Of a DNA stretch of 64,000 nt, positions 1 through 12,000 are shown one piece after another (position 1 is the first letter of the stretch; every line of letters starts with the position of its first letter). The DNA comes from Tetrastigma voinierianum (lineage: Eukaryota > Streptophyta > Magnoliopsida > Vitales > Vitaceae): contig JAEQBH010002861.1 in assembly GCA_016808115.1 (NCBI GenBank), forward strand, positions 186,001 through 250,000, in the 5' to 3' direction. A program made the translations under genes and the position numbers. The notes beneath the pieces are model-generated. The model worked only from the letters and a program-made list of their open reading frames with translations, was not told where the DNA came from and made no database searches.

Positions 1-559
1 GCGACCTTAAGAAATGATTAGACTCATTGAGGCAAATGGGTAGACGAACTATTAGGGTCCTTTGGGCTTCTGAGCGACCAGAAGACCCGGCTGGTATATC
101 ATCTTAGCACTTACCTTTGGGATGGAAGAATTTATAATCCCCATGGAATGGGCGACACCTATGCTCGACAGATATGCGACGATTAAGATTAGATTTGCTA
201 ATCGAGGAATTAGACCACGGTAGATGAAGCTATTGTGAAAGCAATGACCGTCACGGATAGCATCCTGCGTAATGAATTTGGAAGAAATTTATGCATAACA
301 AGCCCAGTAAAACCTGGTATTCTAGGCGGAAAGCAGTGTAAGGAAAGTCTTGAAAATGGCTGAATCGATGTGGAAATTTTAAACCAATTGGGAAGGAGCG
401 CATATTGCTCTAGTAAAGTGTCTGGTTCACATGCTTTAGACAAGTTAGGAGAAGCGGAACCCCTAATACCCTAGAATGTGGGTCTATGCACCTCGAAGTC
501 TTATAAAATAAAAACATGATTTATTTTCTAAATTTGAATCTTCATGTCAAAACCTAATG
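1..559. other. Unassigned AT-rich repeat-like DNA
   Basis: No domain, terminal repeat or convincing reading frame is recognised here. The only open frame of note (443-210, minus strand, 77 codons) has no family signature and low-complexity content. The stretch probably belongs to a decayed repeat that continues to the left of the window, but that is inference from its neighbours only. Confidence 0.3.
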
Positions 560-595
560 TAAAAAGTTCGGATATTATTTATTACTTACTATCGG

Positions 596-900
596 CCAAT
601 TTGGCCTAATGCCTAGGTATTTAGAATAAAAGTCCAGGGTGTTTATTTACTTACTATCCAGAGCCCGACATAGTAATATGGATAATTTAGAATAAAAATT
701 AAGATTAGCCTTGTTATACTATTTATTGACGTTTATCTAATGCCCGATTAGAATAAAAGTGCAGGTGGTGCTATTATACTATTATTGACATGGCTAATGT
801 CATAACATGGCTAATGTCCAATCAAGTTAGAATAAAAGTCCGTGGCGTTATTGTCCCATCCCACTACCGCCTAATAAAGTCCCGTGGCGCTGGTCCCAGC
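596..900. repeat. Degenerate tandem repeat, unit about 60-80 bp
   Basis: The block TTAGAATAAAAGTCC, or a close variant, begins at about 621, 687, 748 and 827, giving spacings of 66, 61 and 79 bases. Around it recur CTAATGYCC and TTATTATACTATTATTGAC. A weaker first copy can be seen from about 560, and a partial last copy (CTAATAAAGTCCCGTGG) near 870-890. Copies differ by substitutions and short indels. I take this as a small minisatellite, perhaps inside a decayed LTR or other repeat; no coding role is visible. Confidence 0.6.
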
Positions 901-2439
901 CAAAGATAGATGATGCCACTATCTCGACCAATGTCCGAAAGGGCAGCAGCCCACCAGACCAATTTATTCGATGCTCTGATGGTACGCAAGGCACCCGGCG
1001 AAAGTAGTTGCTCAAACCCAACTACACACCACTACACGCACGCCCATTCGCTAAACAAAAGTAAGCTACCTCTAAAAAAGAAGTGTTCGTAAAAATCAGA
1101 AATTCGTTAAGAAGCCCTAAGCATCATATAAAATGTTTGGACACAAATGGGGCAAAAGCCTGGCCGGGCAAGAAAAACCACACGTATCGTCGCCCTACCT
1201 ATCACGAATGCGCCCCTTTCCCTCATTACTGGCGGACGTAGTGAATCGTGGTTATCACCTACCTTAGTCTGTGGTGGTTAGGAGTGCTCAACCCCTTCGC
1301 TAACACCCACCTTCGGAGCAAGCAAAATTTCAACAGAACAAAGAATCGGGGGCACGAGGGTTCACAAACTCCGAGTTACCTGACGTGCCCAAAGATCCCG
1401 TCCGGGAATCTAGTCTTACTCTCTCCACAAATATCGTGCAAAGGCGCAGCCCGCATTCGTACTCAAAGACGGCTTCAAAGCCGAAGATCACATTTCGCCT
1501 GGGCGCCTTTTTTCTTTAAATTTCGCGTGGAAAGAGAAAACAACTCATCTTTGTTACTCTAAACTCACGAGTAAAGAAACCCGCCATTTTTCGCCACCAC
1601 TCCCTCCGCCGTCCGGGCGCTTCCTTCGGCGAAGCCAGCAGCCGCCACGCCTAACTCCCGGGGACTCTATCTTCACAGCATCTTTTTAAAGCAAATGGCG
1701 CAAGTTTCACCCTGGTTAGTTCATTCCATTTAGCCTGCCGTCGCTTCATCATCTCCTGAACTAGCCATCGCCACTTCATGACGAGCGACATCTCTTTCCA
1801 CCTCAACACGAGATGCCTCTCCCCAAACAAGCCCAGCCTTTAACCTACCGCCTCGATTTTGACTCAAATTCCTCCATTGAATCACCTCAGCCTTTTATTA
1901 GAGTGAACGATCGAGCATATAGTCAGAGCTTATCCACTCACTAAAAGTTCAAATTTCACACAATACACTCTATAGCAACAACGTCGCGAAGAAACATATT
2001 AGTGATATGACAATGATTATAAAATAATACTAGAAGGAGAAAAGCGTCTAAGCTTACCGCCACGTATCGGGATCAAAATTATGATCAGAAACCCGCATTC
2101 CATCTTTGACAATCAGAAGATCTTCATTAGTACCGCAATGATCGAGATATACTCTTCACCCCACCCCAGCCTAATAATGGCTGAACCGCAGCAGATCGTT
2201 ATAGGTCGCAAATGATCAAATAGATTCACCTCGGTTGGAAGGGCTCCATCGATCAATTACCTTCCGAAAGCACCCTCCAACCCGGGAACTGTTACTTTCT
2301 CCATAGGGGGAGCCAGCTCATGAGTGGAGATACGACTTACCAACATACCATCGAAGCAATGGCTTCTCATGATCGATCCGGTACTGGCTTTGATTCAATC
2401 ATCAAGACTGATCGGGGAGGATAGATCACCCGAGGGCAA
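901..2439. other. Unassigned interval left of element E
   Basis: Several open frames of 60-180 codons occur on both strands but none shows a recognisable domain, and their composition looks like translated non-coding DNA. 1590-1660 is GC-rich. About 220 bases of the 5' LTR of element E should lie at 2218-2440 if the LTR were full length, but I cannot align that interval to the start of the 3' LTR. The left boundary of E is therefore lost or rearranged here. Confidence 0.3.
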
Positions 2440-4480
2440 AGAAGAACCTGAGATGAAAAGATTGTGTTCAGTAGGAATTTGAATAAGTTCATTTGCAAAA
2501 TACAGAGAGATGAAGGACCAAATAGCAAAAAAATGGATCTCAATTGCAAGTGATAAGACCAACATGGCCTGCAGCATTCATTTTTGCCAGGTTGCAAACT
2601 GGGTGAAGAAGAGAAGAAGGGGAAAGAGAGAAGAGAAAAAAAGAGAAGAAGAAGAAGAAAGAAGGAAGAAGGAAGAAGAGAAAAAGAAGAAAAAAAAATC
2701 AAGGTATGGATTAGGACTATGGAATAGGAGTATGGATTATATGTATATAATTTGTAATGTAAATATGTTTTAACTTTAGATAGAATTGTTCGTGGCGACA
2801 AGGCCCTCAATGGAGGAAATATTTGTATGTATAATGTCGGCTTAGTATACGCCAAAATTTTTCCAAACCCATCGCTTTTGTTCCTGTAAGAATACCTTTG
2901 CCACCACTCATCCAAATTGAGCGATTCACCTTTCAGAAACTAAACTTCTAGGAGAAAAAATCTCCCTGAAATAAATGTATCCAAATTTCAACCCACTGGG
3001 ACCCATACCAATAAAGTAACAATTCTCGTCTCGAAATTTCTGTCTCATACGTCCCCGAATCGAGTAACCTGGTTGTTTAAATCATAATTTGAGCTATATT
3101 GGTCCAAATGCGATGATTCAAATTTCTGTACAAACTAGACATCTCATAGAACAACTTTCATGAAGAAATTATGGTCAAATTATGTCTCTATTATTCCCAG
3201 AAAATTTTCAAATGTAGGACACAATTCTAGATTCTATTCTGGAAATTGTCTAAGAGCGCTTCGAATGTTTAGACCATATATCCCAAATTTAAAAGTCCAA
3301 ATGACATGATTTCCAACCATAAAACTTAAGATTAGGGGTATATTGAGTTAGAAGATCAATGCTCTCTAACAACTCAAGCATGAGTCAAAATTGTAATAAA
3401 CTCGGGATTTTTGAGTCAGCTTAAATTGTTCAGCAAGTAATTGGTTATGGAAATTGAACAGAGAAGGCAGGTGAATGTAGATTACAGGCGAAATAACAAT
3501 CATAGTAAGTTGATCATGATAACATGTGTTATGAGTGTTAAAAAGAATACACGAGCACTTCGTTATATGAAAGTGCAAAGTACAGCTTAAATGTTTATAA
3601 AAGATTATTTGATAATGAATATCTCAGGCATACATGATAATGCATTTATTCACGCATATGAGATATCTTTTCTCGATACCAAAAAGACAGCCAGAAAACA
3701 TAATAAAATTGATCAAGCAATTTATGACCGGTAGTTGGATGTGAGTAGACATGCCTATAAAGGGACAACAATGCTAGCCAACATACGCCACAAACGTAAA
3801 TGTCTCATTTGTCGATGACATGGGATCCCGTTTTGATCTCTACAATGACCCCAAGTATCATACAATATAGTATTAGCTTATAGATCATCGGTTCGCATGC
3901 GGATAAGACCTTCAGTACATGCTTCTTTTCCCATCCACTTCGAATACGCAGTATGACATAAGATAAGATGAAATTTTTGGAATGTTATAAAAGGCATAAA
4001 ACATGACAATGATGCGAAATGAAATATGTAATTTAATTATAATGATATGAGAAGTAACATGTATTATGAATAAAATGTTATGAAGTATTGTGACAATCGT
4101 TATAGTGGTCGTCCATATTTATGAATTCCCACCAAGCTGGCAAAGCTTAGTAATGGTGTTTATCTCGTAGGTACCTCAGCAGACGTCCGTGATATTCCAC
4201 ATACAGGAAGGCCAACACAACTGTAGGAGTCCATCACAAGTAGGTTTGAATCGATTTTGTAAGTGTATATGTAAGATGTTCGAGATAGTGTGAACCTAAA
4301 AGTACAAGTAAATGAGACTCAGAATATATGTACACGATTAATCAGAATACTACTACGGCAGGTATGGCGAAATATTTTTTGTAAGTTTATATTTTCAAGA
4401 TAATTGCTTGAACATATAGTTAAAAGGGTTTATAGTTCTGCATTTGTGACACTCTTTCCCAACACAAATGTCACGCCACA
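2440..4480 (+). repeat. 5' LTR of element E, left end missing
   Basis: The interval aligns to the 3' LTR (9290-13407, skipping solo LTR I) from about 2440 onward. Shared landmarks are GATAAGACC, a purine-only tract, GTATGGAATAGGA-like repeats, AAATCTCCCTGAAATAA and the block before GACACTCTTTCCC. The end at 4480 (GTCACGCCACA) is set by the primer-binding site that follows. The expected opening TGTAAGACCCC was not found. The 3' LTR without its insertion is about 2.26 kb, so roughly 200 bases are lost at the left. Confidence 0.75.
2602..2698 (+). repeat. Purine-only tract in the E LTR (5' copy)
   Basis: Almost 100 bases are A/G only, mostly GAAGAAGAA-type runs. The matching tract in the 3' LTR lies at about 9428-9510, and a similar one occurs in solo LTR G at 17168-17235. 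The position relative to flanking LTR blocks is the same in each copy, so the tract belongs to the LTR rather than being a random microsatellite. Overlapping lysine/glutamate- or serine/leucine-rich open frames are artefacts of it. Confidence 0.7.
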
Positions 4481-4482
4481 AC

Positions 4483-4500
4483 TGCGGTATTAGAGCCAAG
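4483..4500 (+). promoter_or_regulatory. Primer-binding site of element E
   Basis: The sequence TGCGGTATTAGAGCCAAG follows the LTR end by two bases. It is a close match to the TGGTATCAGAGCC site complementary to initiator methionine tRNA, which most plant Ty3/gypsy chromoviruses and Ty1/copia elements use. Two or three changes from the consensus are visible. This fixes the 5' LTR end at about 4480. Confidence 0.8.
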
Positions 4501-4689
4501 GTTAAGGCGCTCTAGGAGTATGATAGAAAAGCATGTGCTTAGTAATGTGTTAGCTCGATGTGGATGTCCTTAGGATTTGTATAGATGGATCATCCTTCAA
4601 TTCAACTCCAAGAAGCAAATGAGTAAGTTAACCCAGAGATCAAGCGGTTACCCGCCGATCCTTATGAACTGGGCCGATGAGTCGCTGCC

Positions 4690-5560
4690 CCCAAATGAGC
4701 TGTAAATGAAGCCTCACTGTGAGGATTATCTCAGACATGGCTCTGGGTATTGAAAGATTTGATAGCCCCCACACCCCAATAATCATGATAAGAAACATAA
4801 TGAGGAATTCACGGGTCAAACATGAAGAGTCCGATAAAGCCGATTTCTACTGGGAAACAAAGAATACTGAGGAAGGAGATGCCCTCCCGATCAAAAGGGA
4901 CATGTGGAGTTTCTTCTATTGCAAGGCAGTGCTTATGATTTATGGAAGCTAGTGTTGAGGAGTCCGAGGCTTCCAGATCCCATACCATGGGAGTTTTTCG
5001 TCCAAGAGTTCAAGGCCAAATATGTCTATGATATGCATAGGGAGACCAAATGGAAGTAGTTCCTGAATCTGAAGCAAAGGAACTTATCAGTGGCGGAATA
5101 TGAGAAAGAATTCAGCCATCTAGCACGCGACTAACTGGCCCTCACCAAAGGCATTTCGGTAGGTAGCTTGAGGATGGACTAAATGAGTCCATAAAAGATA
5201 TCCGCACCAGAGCAATTCAACAAGTAATTCTCTATCATTGTCACAAAGAATGAAAGTGAAGAAATCTGTGGCAAGCAAGAGAGAAAGATTTCAAGAGGAA
5301 GTAGAGAGCTTCTTCCTTCTCTGCAAAGAGCCAAAGAGTCCCAACCGACCTAAACATACCCCGCCACAAGGGAAGAAGACAAGTGAAATACGTATACCAA
5401 GTACCGTAAAAGGGTTCTCTTCGGTGTGGGACCACAGAGTCCCCTAGAGCCCTACGCCAATGATGGCATTTGGGAGTTTGCAAATTGTTGATAGGAGGGT
5501 GCTTCAGATGTGGAAGACCGAATATTTATGGAAATTGTCCCAAGAGTCAAGGGACACAGA
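4690..5560 (+). pseudogene. gag: Element E gag remnant
   Basis: Gag forms the virus-like particle and binds RNA. A retrotransposon gag core is readable in pieces at about 4980-5200: PWEFFVQEFKAKYVYDM, then FLNLKQRNLSVAEYEKEF and SHLARD, the usual W..F...F..Y / FL.LKQ..LSV.EYE.EF pattern. A broken zinc knuckle, CFRCGR then GNCP, lies at about 5488-5530 with the histidine not in place. Stops and frame changes occur between the blocks, and no complete frame remains. It sits just after the primer-binding site and before the protease, as expected. Confidence 0.65.
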
Positions 5561-5739
5561 ACCTCAGCAACAAGCAGAGATAGTTCAAGGCACCACCGTC
5601 GACTCGAGATAGAGGTAGAGTGTCGGAGGCTGAGCCAGCATAGAGACAAAGAGGCATAGTATCAGACTGTGCAGATCATCCCCATGCCTTTGAAGCGCTA
5701 GCACGAGCATATATGAAGGCCTGTGGGGTTTAAGACGCA

Positions 5740-6213
5740 CCAGAAGTAATTGCTGGTATAATTTCTCTTTATGGTATTGAAATGCATGCATTAATAGACC
5801 CTGGATCTACTCATTCATATGTATGCATTGAGCATGTGTTCGATAAGATGACAACAGTGGAGCAGCTATCATATGATATGCATGTAACCAATCCTTTAGG
5901 GCATAGTGTCAATGTGAATAGAGTGTATAAGAATTTCCCTATAATTATTCATGATAGGGAATTTTTTGCTGATTTGATTGCTTTACTATTTCGTGAATTT
6001 GATTCGATTTTGGGAATGGATTGGTTGTTTAAATATTGGTCTATAATTGATTGTGATAAAAAGACAGTAGTGCTTAGATGTTCTGATCAGTTTGAAGTGA
6101 TAGTACATGGTGTTCGTTCTAGCCCAATGTCCAATGTGATTTTAGCTATGCAAGCCCGACGATTGTTGAGAAAAGGATGTGGAGGCCTTTTCGCTTTTGG
6201 TGCCCGACTCTAA
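5740..6213 (+). pseudogene. pol: Element E aspartic protease domain
   Basis: A 143-codon open stretch from 5782 is the best preserved coding piece of E. Retroviral-type aspartic proteases cleave the Gag-Pol precursor inside the particle. The active-site block reads LIDPGSTHSYV, with Asp-Pro-Gly where Asp-Ser/Thr-Gly is more general; the Pro form is common in Tekay/Del elements. The second landmark, FDSILGMDWLFKYW followed by IDCDKKTVVLR, is also typical. The ATG at 5782 is simply the first methionine after an upstream break; the real domain starts a little earlier (about 5740) and was part of a longer polyprotein. Confidence 0.8.
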
Positions 6214-6228
6214 AGATGTTAAATAGAA

Positions 6229-7150
6229 TTGGAAAATATTCCCAGTTGTGAAAGATTTTTGATGTCTTCCCGAAGAGTTACTTGGTATTACATCGGAAAG
6301 AGAAGTGATTTATCTAATGAGATTTACTGGAACAACCCTATTTCTAGGCACCATACAAGACGTCTAACTCCAGAAAGAGCTAAAGATTCTACAAGAGCTT
6401 CGATAAAGGGTTTATCCGAATCTGCTTCTCCTCTTGCGCACCTGCTTTGTTCGTGAAAGAGTGCATGGCACCCTTACGTATGTGCATTGATTATCTGCAA
6501 ATCAATAAGGTGAAAGCGAAAATGCTCCCATTGCCGAGAATTGAAGATCTTTTTTGATCGCTTAAAAGGAGCTGGTGTGTCTTCTCAAAGATGCACTGCG
6601 ATCGTGGTACTATCGCCTTAGAGTGAAGATGCTCATGTCTCAAGACAAGATTCGAACTTGATACGGCCATTATGAGTTCTTGGTAATGCCATTTGGTTAA
6701 CTAATGTGACCAAGAACATTCATGATTTTCCATGAATGTGGTGTTTCAACTTCATTTAGCTGCTTTGTTGTGGTCTTTATCGATGATATATTGGTATATT
6801 CCTGTAGATGAGCAGAAACACGGGCAACATTTGAAATAGTTCTACGTACTTCGAGGGAGGGAAGAAGTTAGCTGATAAGCTTAGTAAATGCATTTTGGCC
6901 AAAGGAAGTTTCATTCCTAGCCATATCAGGTTCGGCCGAGGGTATAAGAGTTGACCCTACTAAGATTGAAGCTATGGTGAATATGAAACCGTGCTGAAGT
7001 GTTTCCGAAGTGAGAAGTTTCTTGGGCCTAGCAGGATATTATAGAAGATTTGTGAAGGGATTCTTTTTCATAGCTTCTCCACTCACTAACGCTCAGAAAG
7101 AGTGCAAAGTTGAGTAATGTGATAAAATGTCAAGATAGTTTTGAGCAAGC
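6229..7150 (+). pseudogene. pol: Element E reverse transcriptase remnant
   Basis: Reverse transcriptase copies the element RNA into DNA. Readable blocks, in shifting frames, are MCIDYLQINKVKAKMLPLPR at about 6480 (family form: [21 protein letters not shown]), EDLF just after it, and VVFIDDILVYS-like sequence at about 6770-6803, which contains the F-I-D-D form of the YxDD catalytic box. The block FLGLAGYYRRFVKGF is readable at about 7018-7060. At least four frameshifts separate these pieces, so the enzyme cannot be made from this copy. Confidence 0.75.
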
Positions 7151-7570
7151 AAGGAAATGTTTGCTGAAGCACCAAGATTGACGTTAGCCTTACCCAGTAA
7201 AGAGTATATACTGTGATAGTGATGCTTCAAGAATTGTCCACTATGTGTTAATGCAAGATGGTAAAGGTGGCATGTGCATCCGTATTGCTTGAACCCACAT
7301 GAACAGAATTATCCTACACATGATTTGGAATTGACCGCGGTAGTATTTGTTTGAAGATATGGCGACACTACTTATATGGTGAAAAATGCAGAATTTATAC
7401 AGATCATAAAAGTCTCAAATATTTGTTAATGTAGAAGGAGCTTAATTTGAGACAACGGAGGTGGTTGGAATTGTTCAAAGATTATAACTGCATAATAGAC
7501 ACCCTTAAAAGCTATTGCAAAGCGTATGCCTTAAGTAGAAAGGCAATGGCATCTTAATATAACTAGCTGA
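7151..7570 (+). pseudogene. pol: Element E RNase H remnant
   Basis: RNase H removes RNA from the RNA:DNA hybrid. The clearest block, at about 7365-7505, reads YLYGEKCRIYTDHKSLKYL and then ELNLRQRRWLELFKDY, the standard end of the Ty3/gypsy RNase H domain with the TDHKSL motif intact. Upstream, YSDASR-like sequence near 7212-7230 is damaged. A stop falls directly after the KSLKYL block. Confidence 0.7.
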
Positions 7571-7689
7571 ATGAAGAATAGTATCCGAAGGAGCTATATT
7601 AGCCCAATTAAAAGCTCACCGCTTAAAGCAAAATGATTATAGATGCTCGTAAAATGATGAAGATGCAAAAGGTACAATTGGTCGAGATA

Positions 7690-8480
7690 TGATAAGATTG
7701 ATTTTTCAAGAAAAGAAGCATTAAGTTTCAGATTCGTAATAGATTATGTGTGCCACCGACACGTAGAGCTGGAAGAAAAAGTTACTATATGAAGCTCATA
7801 ATTCGGTATTTACCATGCATCCCGAGGTAAATAAGATGTACCGCCAGATTTTGAAACAAGATATTGCGGAGAGGAATGAAATGGGATGTGACAGAGTATG
7901 TGTCCAAATGTTTGATGTGTCAACAAGTAAAAGCTGAACATCAAATACCATTCGATTCGCAAATCCTATCTCGCCTACTCAAGTGGGAAGGGACAATATT
8001 ATGGATTCTAGTCTTCCTCTTACACAAAGGAAGCATGATTTTTGTATGGGTGATAGTTGATAGGCTCTGAAATCGGTATTTTATATCATTCGGGATTAGT
8101 ATTATATGGATCGATTAAGCGGAGCTATATGTGGATGAGATTGTCGTTGCATGTTGCGCTGTTGTCTAATGACATCGGATAGAATCAGGTTACCTTCCCA
8201 GATTTTAGGAATTACGATTAGCCTTAGGAATTCGGCAATTTCGGTCTGACATTCCACCCAGTAGACGGATGGAAACTGATAGAGAGGTTTATTGAGTGCT
8301 AGAAGATATGCTTCGAGGATGTGTAATGGAATTTACTGGAAGTTGGGATAGGTATATTCCATTGATGAAATTTGCCTATAACAACAGTTATCAATCAAGC
8401 ATTGGCATGACACCATATGAGGCTTTGTATGGCCGGAGATGTAGAAGGAACTCACATTGTGTTGGACATAATTGAATATA
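7690..8480 (+). pseudogene. pol: Element E integrase: zinc finger and catalytic core remnants
   Basis: Integrase inserts the DNA copy. The HHCC finger can be read at about 7795-7955: HPEVNKMYR, then VTEYVSKCLMCQQVKAEHQ with both cysteines in place. In the core, FHP from about 8250 precedes MEFTGSWDRYIPLMKFAYNN and SYQSSIGMTPYEALYGRRC (about 8325-8445), the conserved tail of the plant chromovirus integrase. The HPQTDGQSE block, which carries the catalytic glutamate, is damaged (FHPPSRRMET), so the glutamate is lost or displaced. Frame changes occur every 100-250 bases. Confidence 0.78.
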
Positions 8481-8599
8481 GGCATAAAGTGATTGGTCCG
8501 GACATCAGTAAAGATCTGAAGCAAAAGTTCGAGTTATTAGAAGCCCAAGGTTAAAAGGGTGCCGAGTGATCGACAAAAAAGATCATATGCCTATTTGAA

Positions 8600-9075
8600 G
8601 AAAGGAAGGACATTGAATATGAAGTGGGTGATAAAGTGTGCCTAAAGGTATCACCATGGAGGAAGGTGCTTAGATTTGGGAAGAAAGGGAAGTTGAGTCA
8701 GGAGTTCATTGGCCCATATGAGGGTTTTAAGAGAATCGGACTGATGGTGTATCGGTTGGCACTCCTTCTAGATTAGCCAAGTTGCATGATGTGTTGCATG
8801 TGTCTATCTTGAAATCTGGGTTATGTTGAATCACACATGTGCGGTCTGAGATATCTGAGTGCAGCGAGACTTCACTTTTGATGAAGAGCCAAAAGATATT
8901 CTCCGGTGTGAAGTAAAAGCAATTCTTAGGAACAAGCAAGTCCCTCTGTGGTAAAGGTGCTTTGGCAGCACCATCACGGTATGGAGGAAGCAACTTGGGA
9001 GCAAATCGGCTTGATGAGGGCCTGATACCTCGACTCTTCGATTCGGGTAATATTTTCGAGGACAAAATTCTTTTA
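8600..9075 (+). pseudogene. pol: Element E pol C-terminus with chromodomain-type end
   Basis: After the integrase core comes SPWRKVLRFGKKGKLS and QEFIGPYEGFKRIG (about 8652-8740), the GPY/F module. Then the family end follows: KVLWQHH at about 8955, EEATWEQIGLMRA, and FEDKILLRGRE close to 9080. ATWE plus this terminal box is the hallmark of Tekay/Del elements, whose chromodomain is thought to direct integration to particular chromatin. The frame is broken at several points. The last box runs directly into the polypurine tract. Confidence 0.72.
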
Positions 9076-9088
9076 AGGGGGAGAGAGT
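9071..9088 (+). promoter_or_regulatory. Polypurine tract of element E
   Basis: The sequence TTTTAAGGGGGAGAGAGT sits immediately before the TG that opens the 3' LTR at 9089. A purine-rich run at this position primes plus-strand DNA synthesis in LTR elements. Confidence 0.8.
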
Positions 9089-12000
9089 TGTAAGACCCCA
9101 AATTATGCCCTAGTCATTTTATAACATGTTTAGGGTATAATATAAGTTAAATTTGTATTTTTTAAAAATTTAAAGTACTAAATGAAAGGATATCAGAGAT
9201 TATCCACAAGCCACGGTTAAATTGGTAATTTTCTAATTAAGGACCTAAATGTCATAAAGATTGTATCTTAAAAGTGGGAATTTGACTAAGATTCATTTTA
9301 CCAAATAATAAGAGTTGAAAGACTAAATATATAGCAAAAATGGACTTTTTTGACCAAAAGTTGATAAGACCAAACATGGTCTTCTGAATATCTCATTTTG
9401 GCTTTGAGGTTAGAGACGAGCTCGGTGAAGAAGAGAGAAAGAAGGAGAAGAAAGAGAAAAAAAGAAGAAAGAAAAGAAAAGAAGGAAGAAGAGAAGAAGA
9501 AGCAAAAAATCAAGGTATGGAATAGGACTACGGAATAGAACTATGGAATAGGAGTATGAATTATATGTATAGAATTTGTGTATTGAAAATATGTGTTTGG
9601 AACTTTGGTATAGAATTGTTTGGGTTGGTTGTGGTCCTCAATGGTGGAGATATTTGTATAGAGAAAATGTTGGGTTGTAGGGGAGATGTTATTAAAATTT
9701 TTCCAAAACCCAAGTTTTTATCTTGGCCATAACTTAGCCATCACTCATCCAAATTGAGTGATTCAAATTTTTGGATAAACTAGACTTCTAGGAAAACAAA
9801 TCTCCCTGAAATAAGTGTATCCAAATATGGACCCTGTAACGCCCCAAAAATATCCTAGATTTTTTTTTTATAATTTTATTTTATATTAAATTTATAAATT
9901 GAATAACATGATGTTTTCTAGGAATTGTTGAATGAATGTTGATTAAATTATTATATGGCTAAATCAGTCACAAATATTAAATGCTAAAATGAGAAATTAA
10001 TTGAACCCGGAAATAAACCCAAGTGAAAAAGGGTAAAAAAAAATATTGGAAATTGTGAAATAAGGACCTAATGGTCATAACTTAGAAAGAAGAAATGTCT
10101 AATTGTGATTAATAAGAATTTAAATGCAAATAGAGACAAATAGTGGACAAGCTAGCAATTAGGAGAACTTAAACCCAAAAATGGATTTTAAAGAAGATAA
10201 ACAAGGCCTTATGTGACATATGAGAATAACTTGAGTTTGTTGATCCAAAATTGGATGATTCTAATTGGAGAAGAAACCTTGAACCAGCTAAATGAGTAGA
10301 AGGAACCATTACCAAATTATGAGTTAAGACCCACGAAATTAGGAATAACAATTAGGTAGCAAGGTGAGTTGGGCATGCGACCAGGTTTGGCATTAAAATG
10401 CAGTAACTTGGAATTTGGGTGATCGAATGAGATGATTCGAATACTCTTAAAATAGGCTAAATGAAACTAAAATTTTCTTGAAGGAAGCATGAGCGATTAT
10501 GAGCTCATGTGTGCAGAAAAAATTTTCAAGTGAAGAGGTATCGGGTAGACATAAACCTTGACCAAAAACTCCTAGAATAACCTACTAATATGTGATTGTC
10601 ATTGTATTTGAATAGGGGATGACAAGGAGGAAAGCCCACATTGAAGTCGAGATTCGAAGGTAGGAATCAAGCGGCGATTTTGGTTTTGTTCTATCTTCTC
10701 TATTTCTCGTTTCAAGATTTGAACTATTTGTTCTAAATGCATAAGAAAAACATATTAAATTGTTTTAATTGATTTGAAGAAATTGATTGTGAAATGTTTG
10801 CGAATGAAAATTGCATGAGTATTGAAAATGAACCATTTATACAAATGTACATATTTATGCGTATGTTGCATAAAATATTTAGGCAGCCCTTAGTGTATGT
10901 TGCTTGGATTTAGTTCGTATGAAGGATAGATTGGTATACGATAGAGGTCGAAAATAAGCAATCTTTGCGACGATTGTGATGATGTCACTCGATCAACGGC
11001 CAGCGGGATTGTATCGGTAGTGTTCACTAATTGATTTTTTTTTTATAGCAGAATTGGCGGCCAGGAACCGTGTGTTATAAAACCATTTGCCTCTGGCTGT
11101 AGCCCGAGTGGGACTATCTGGTGGTCGATATCACTATGCTCTCCAGCAGTAGATTAAATGTAATAAGGGTGACAGAATTGAATTGATTTGAGGTGTGACA
11201 AATTGGAATTGAAAAGCATGATTGTGAATTGAAATGAAAAGAGTATTGTGAAATGCATGATTTGATTATCAATGACTTATTGCATATGGAAGTGTATATT
11301 CGGATTTGGTCAATGAACCATAAATGATTGTATATGAAATAAGTATATGTATTGTATTTGACATTGATCATTAAAAATATCTGAAGAAGTTTGTTTATTA
11401 GCTGTATGATTTGATTTAAGCTGAAGCGAGAATGGGATTGTATAGAACTACTAAGCATGAAAATGCTTAGGTGTGTGGTTAATCTATCTTGTAGTCTGGA
11501 ATTGAATATGAGCGAAAAGCAAGATCGAGGAGCATCGAGTCCTTAAAGAAAGAATTGCGGGTATGTTCGGAGCATATGCATTCACCCGTATTTCTTTTTG
11601 AGCATTGATGTTTTGTAAAACAATTTCAACTGAATATCTATTTTATAAGTCTTTGAAAGGCTTGATATGCCTTTATAGTAATTGTACTTTTACATGAATG
11701 AAATGAAATGGTCTTACCCCTTTAAAAACGCTTTCGCATATTTGGAAAGGATTTTATGCCAACTGAAGTGTAACGCTACAACGTGTTTTTGATAAATGAT
11801 TTTGATAAGGTGATTGAGTGACATTAGAGCAACCCGGACTCAGTTCGGACTCGCCAAATGGGTTGGGCCGGGAAAGGGGTGCTATAAACCCCATTGGACC
11901 CAGAAAATTTGTCAAAGTAAGAGAACAATTATGTCCACGAATGTCTCAGTGATCCCACACAGGCTGGAGTAATTAAGTTTTAAAATCACTTAACTTGAGT

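Noticed and set aside
1248..1562. 104-codon open frame as a possible host gene
   Set aside because: No recognisable domain, no supporting exon structure, and composition like non-coding DNA.
2367..2915. 182-codon open frame on the minus strand
   Set aside because: Most of it is the complement of the purine-only tract of the E LTR, giving Ser/Leu/Phe runs; no domain.
4483..4500. Partial tRNA gene
   Set aside because: The match to initiator tRNA is only 18 bases and sits right after an LTR end, so it is a primer-binding site.
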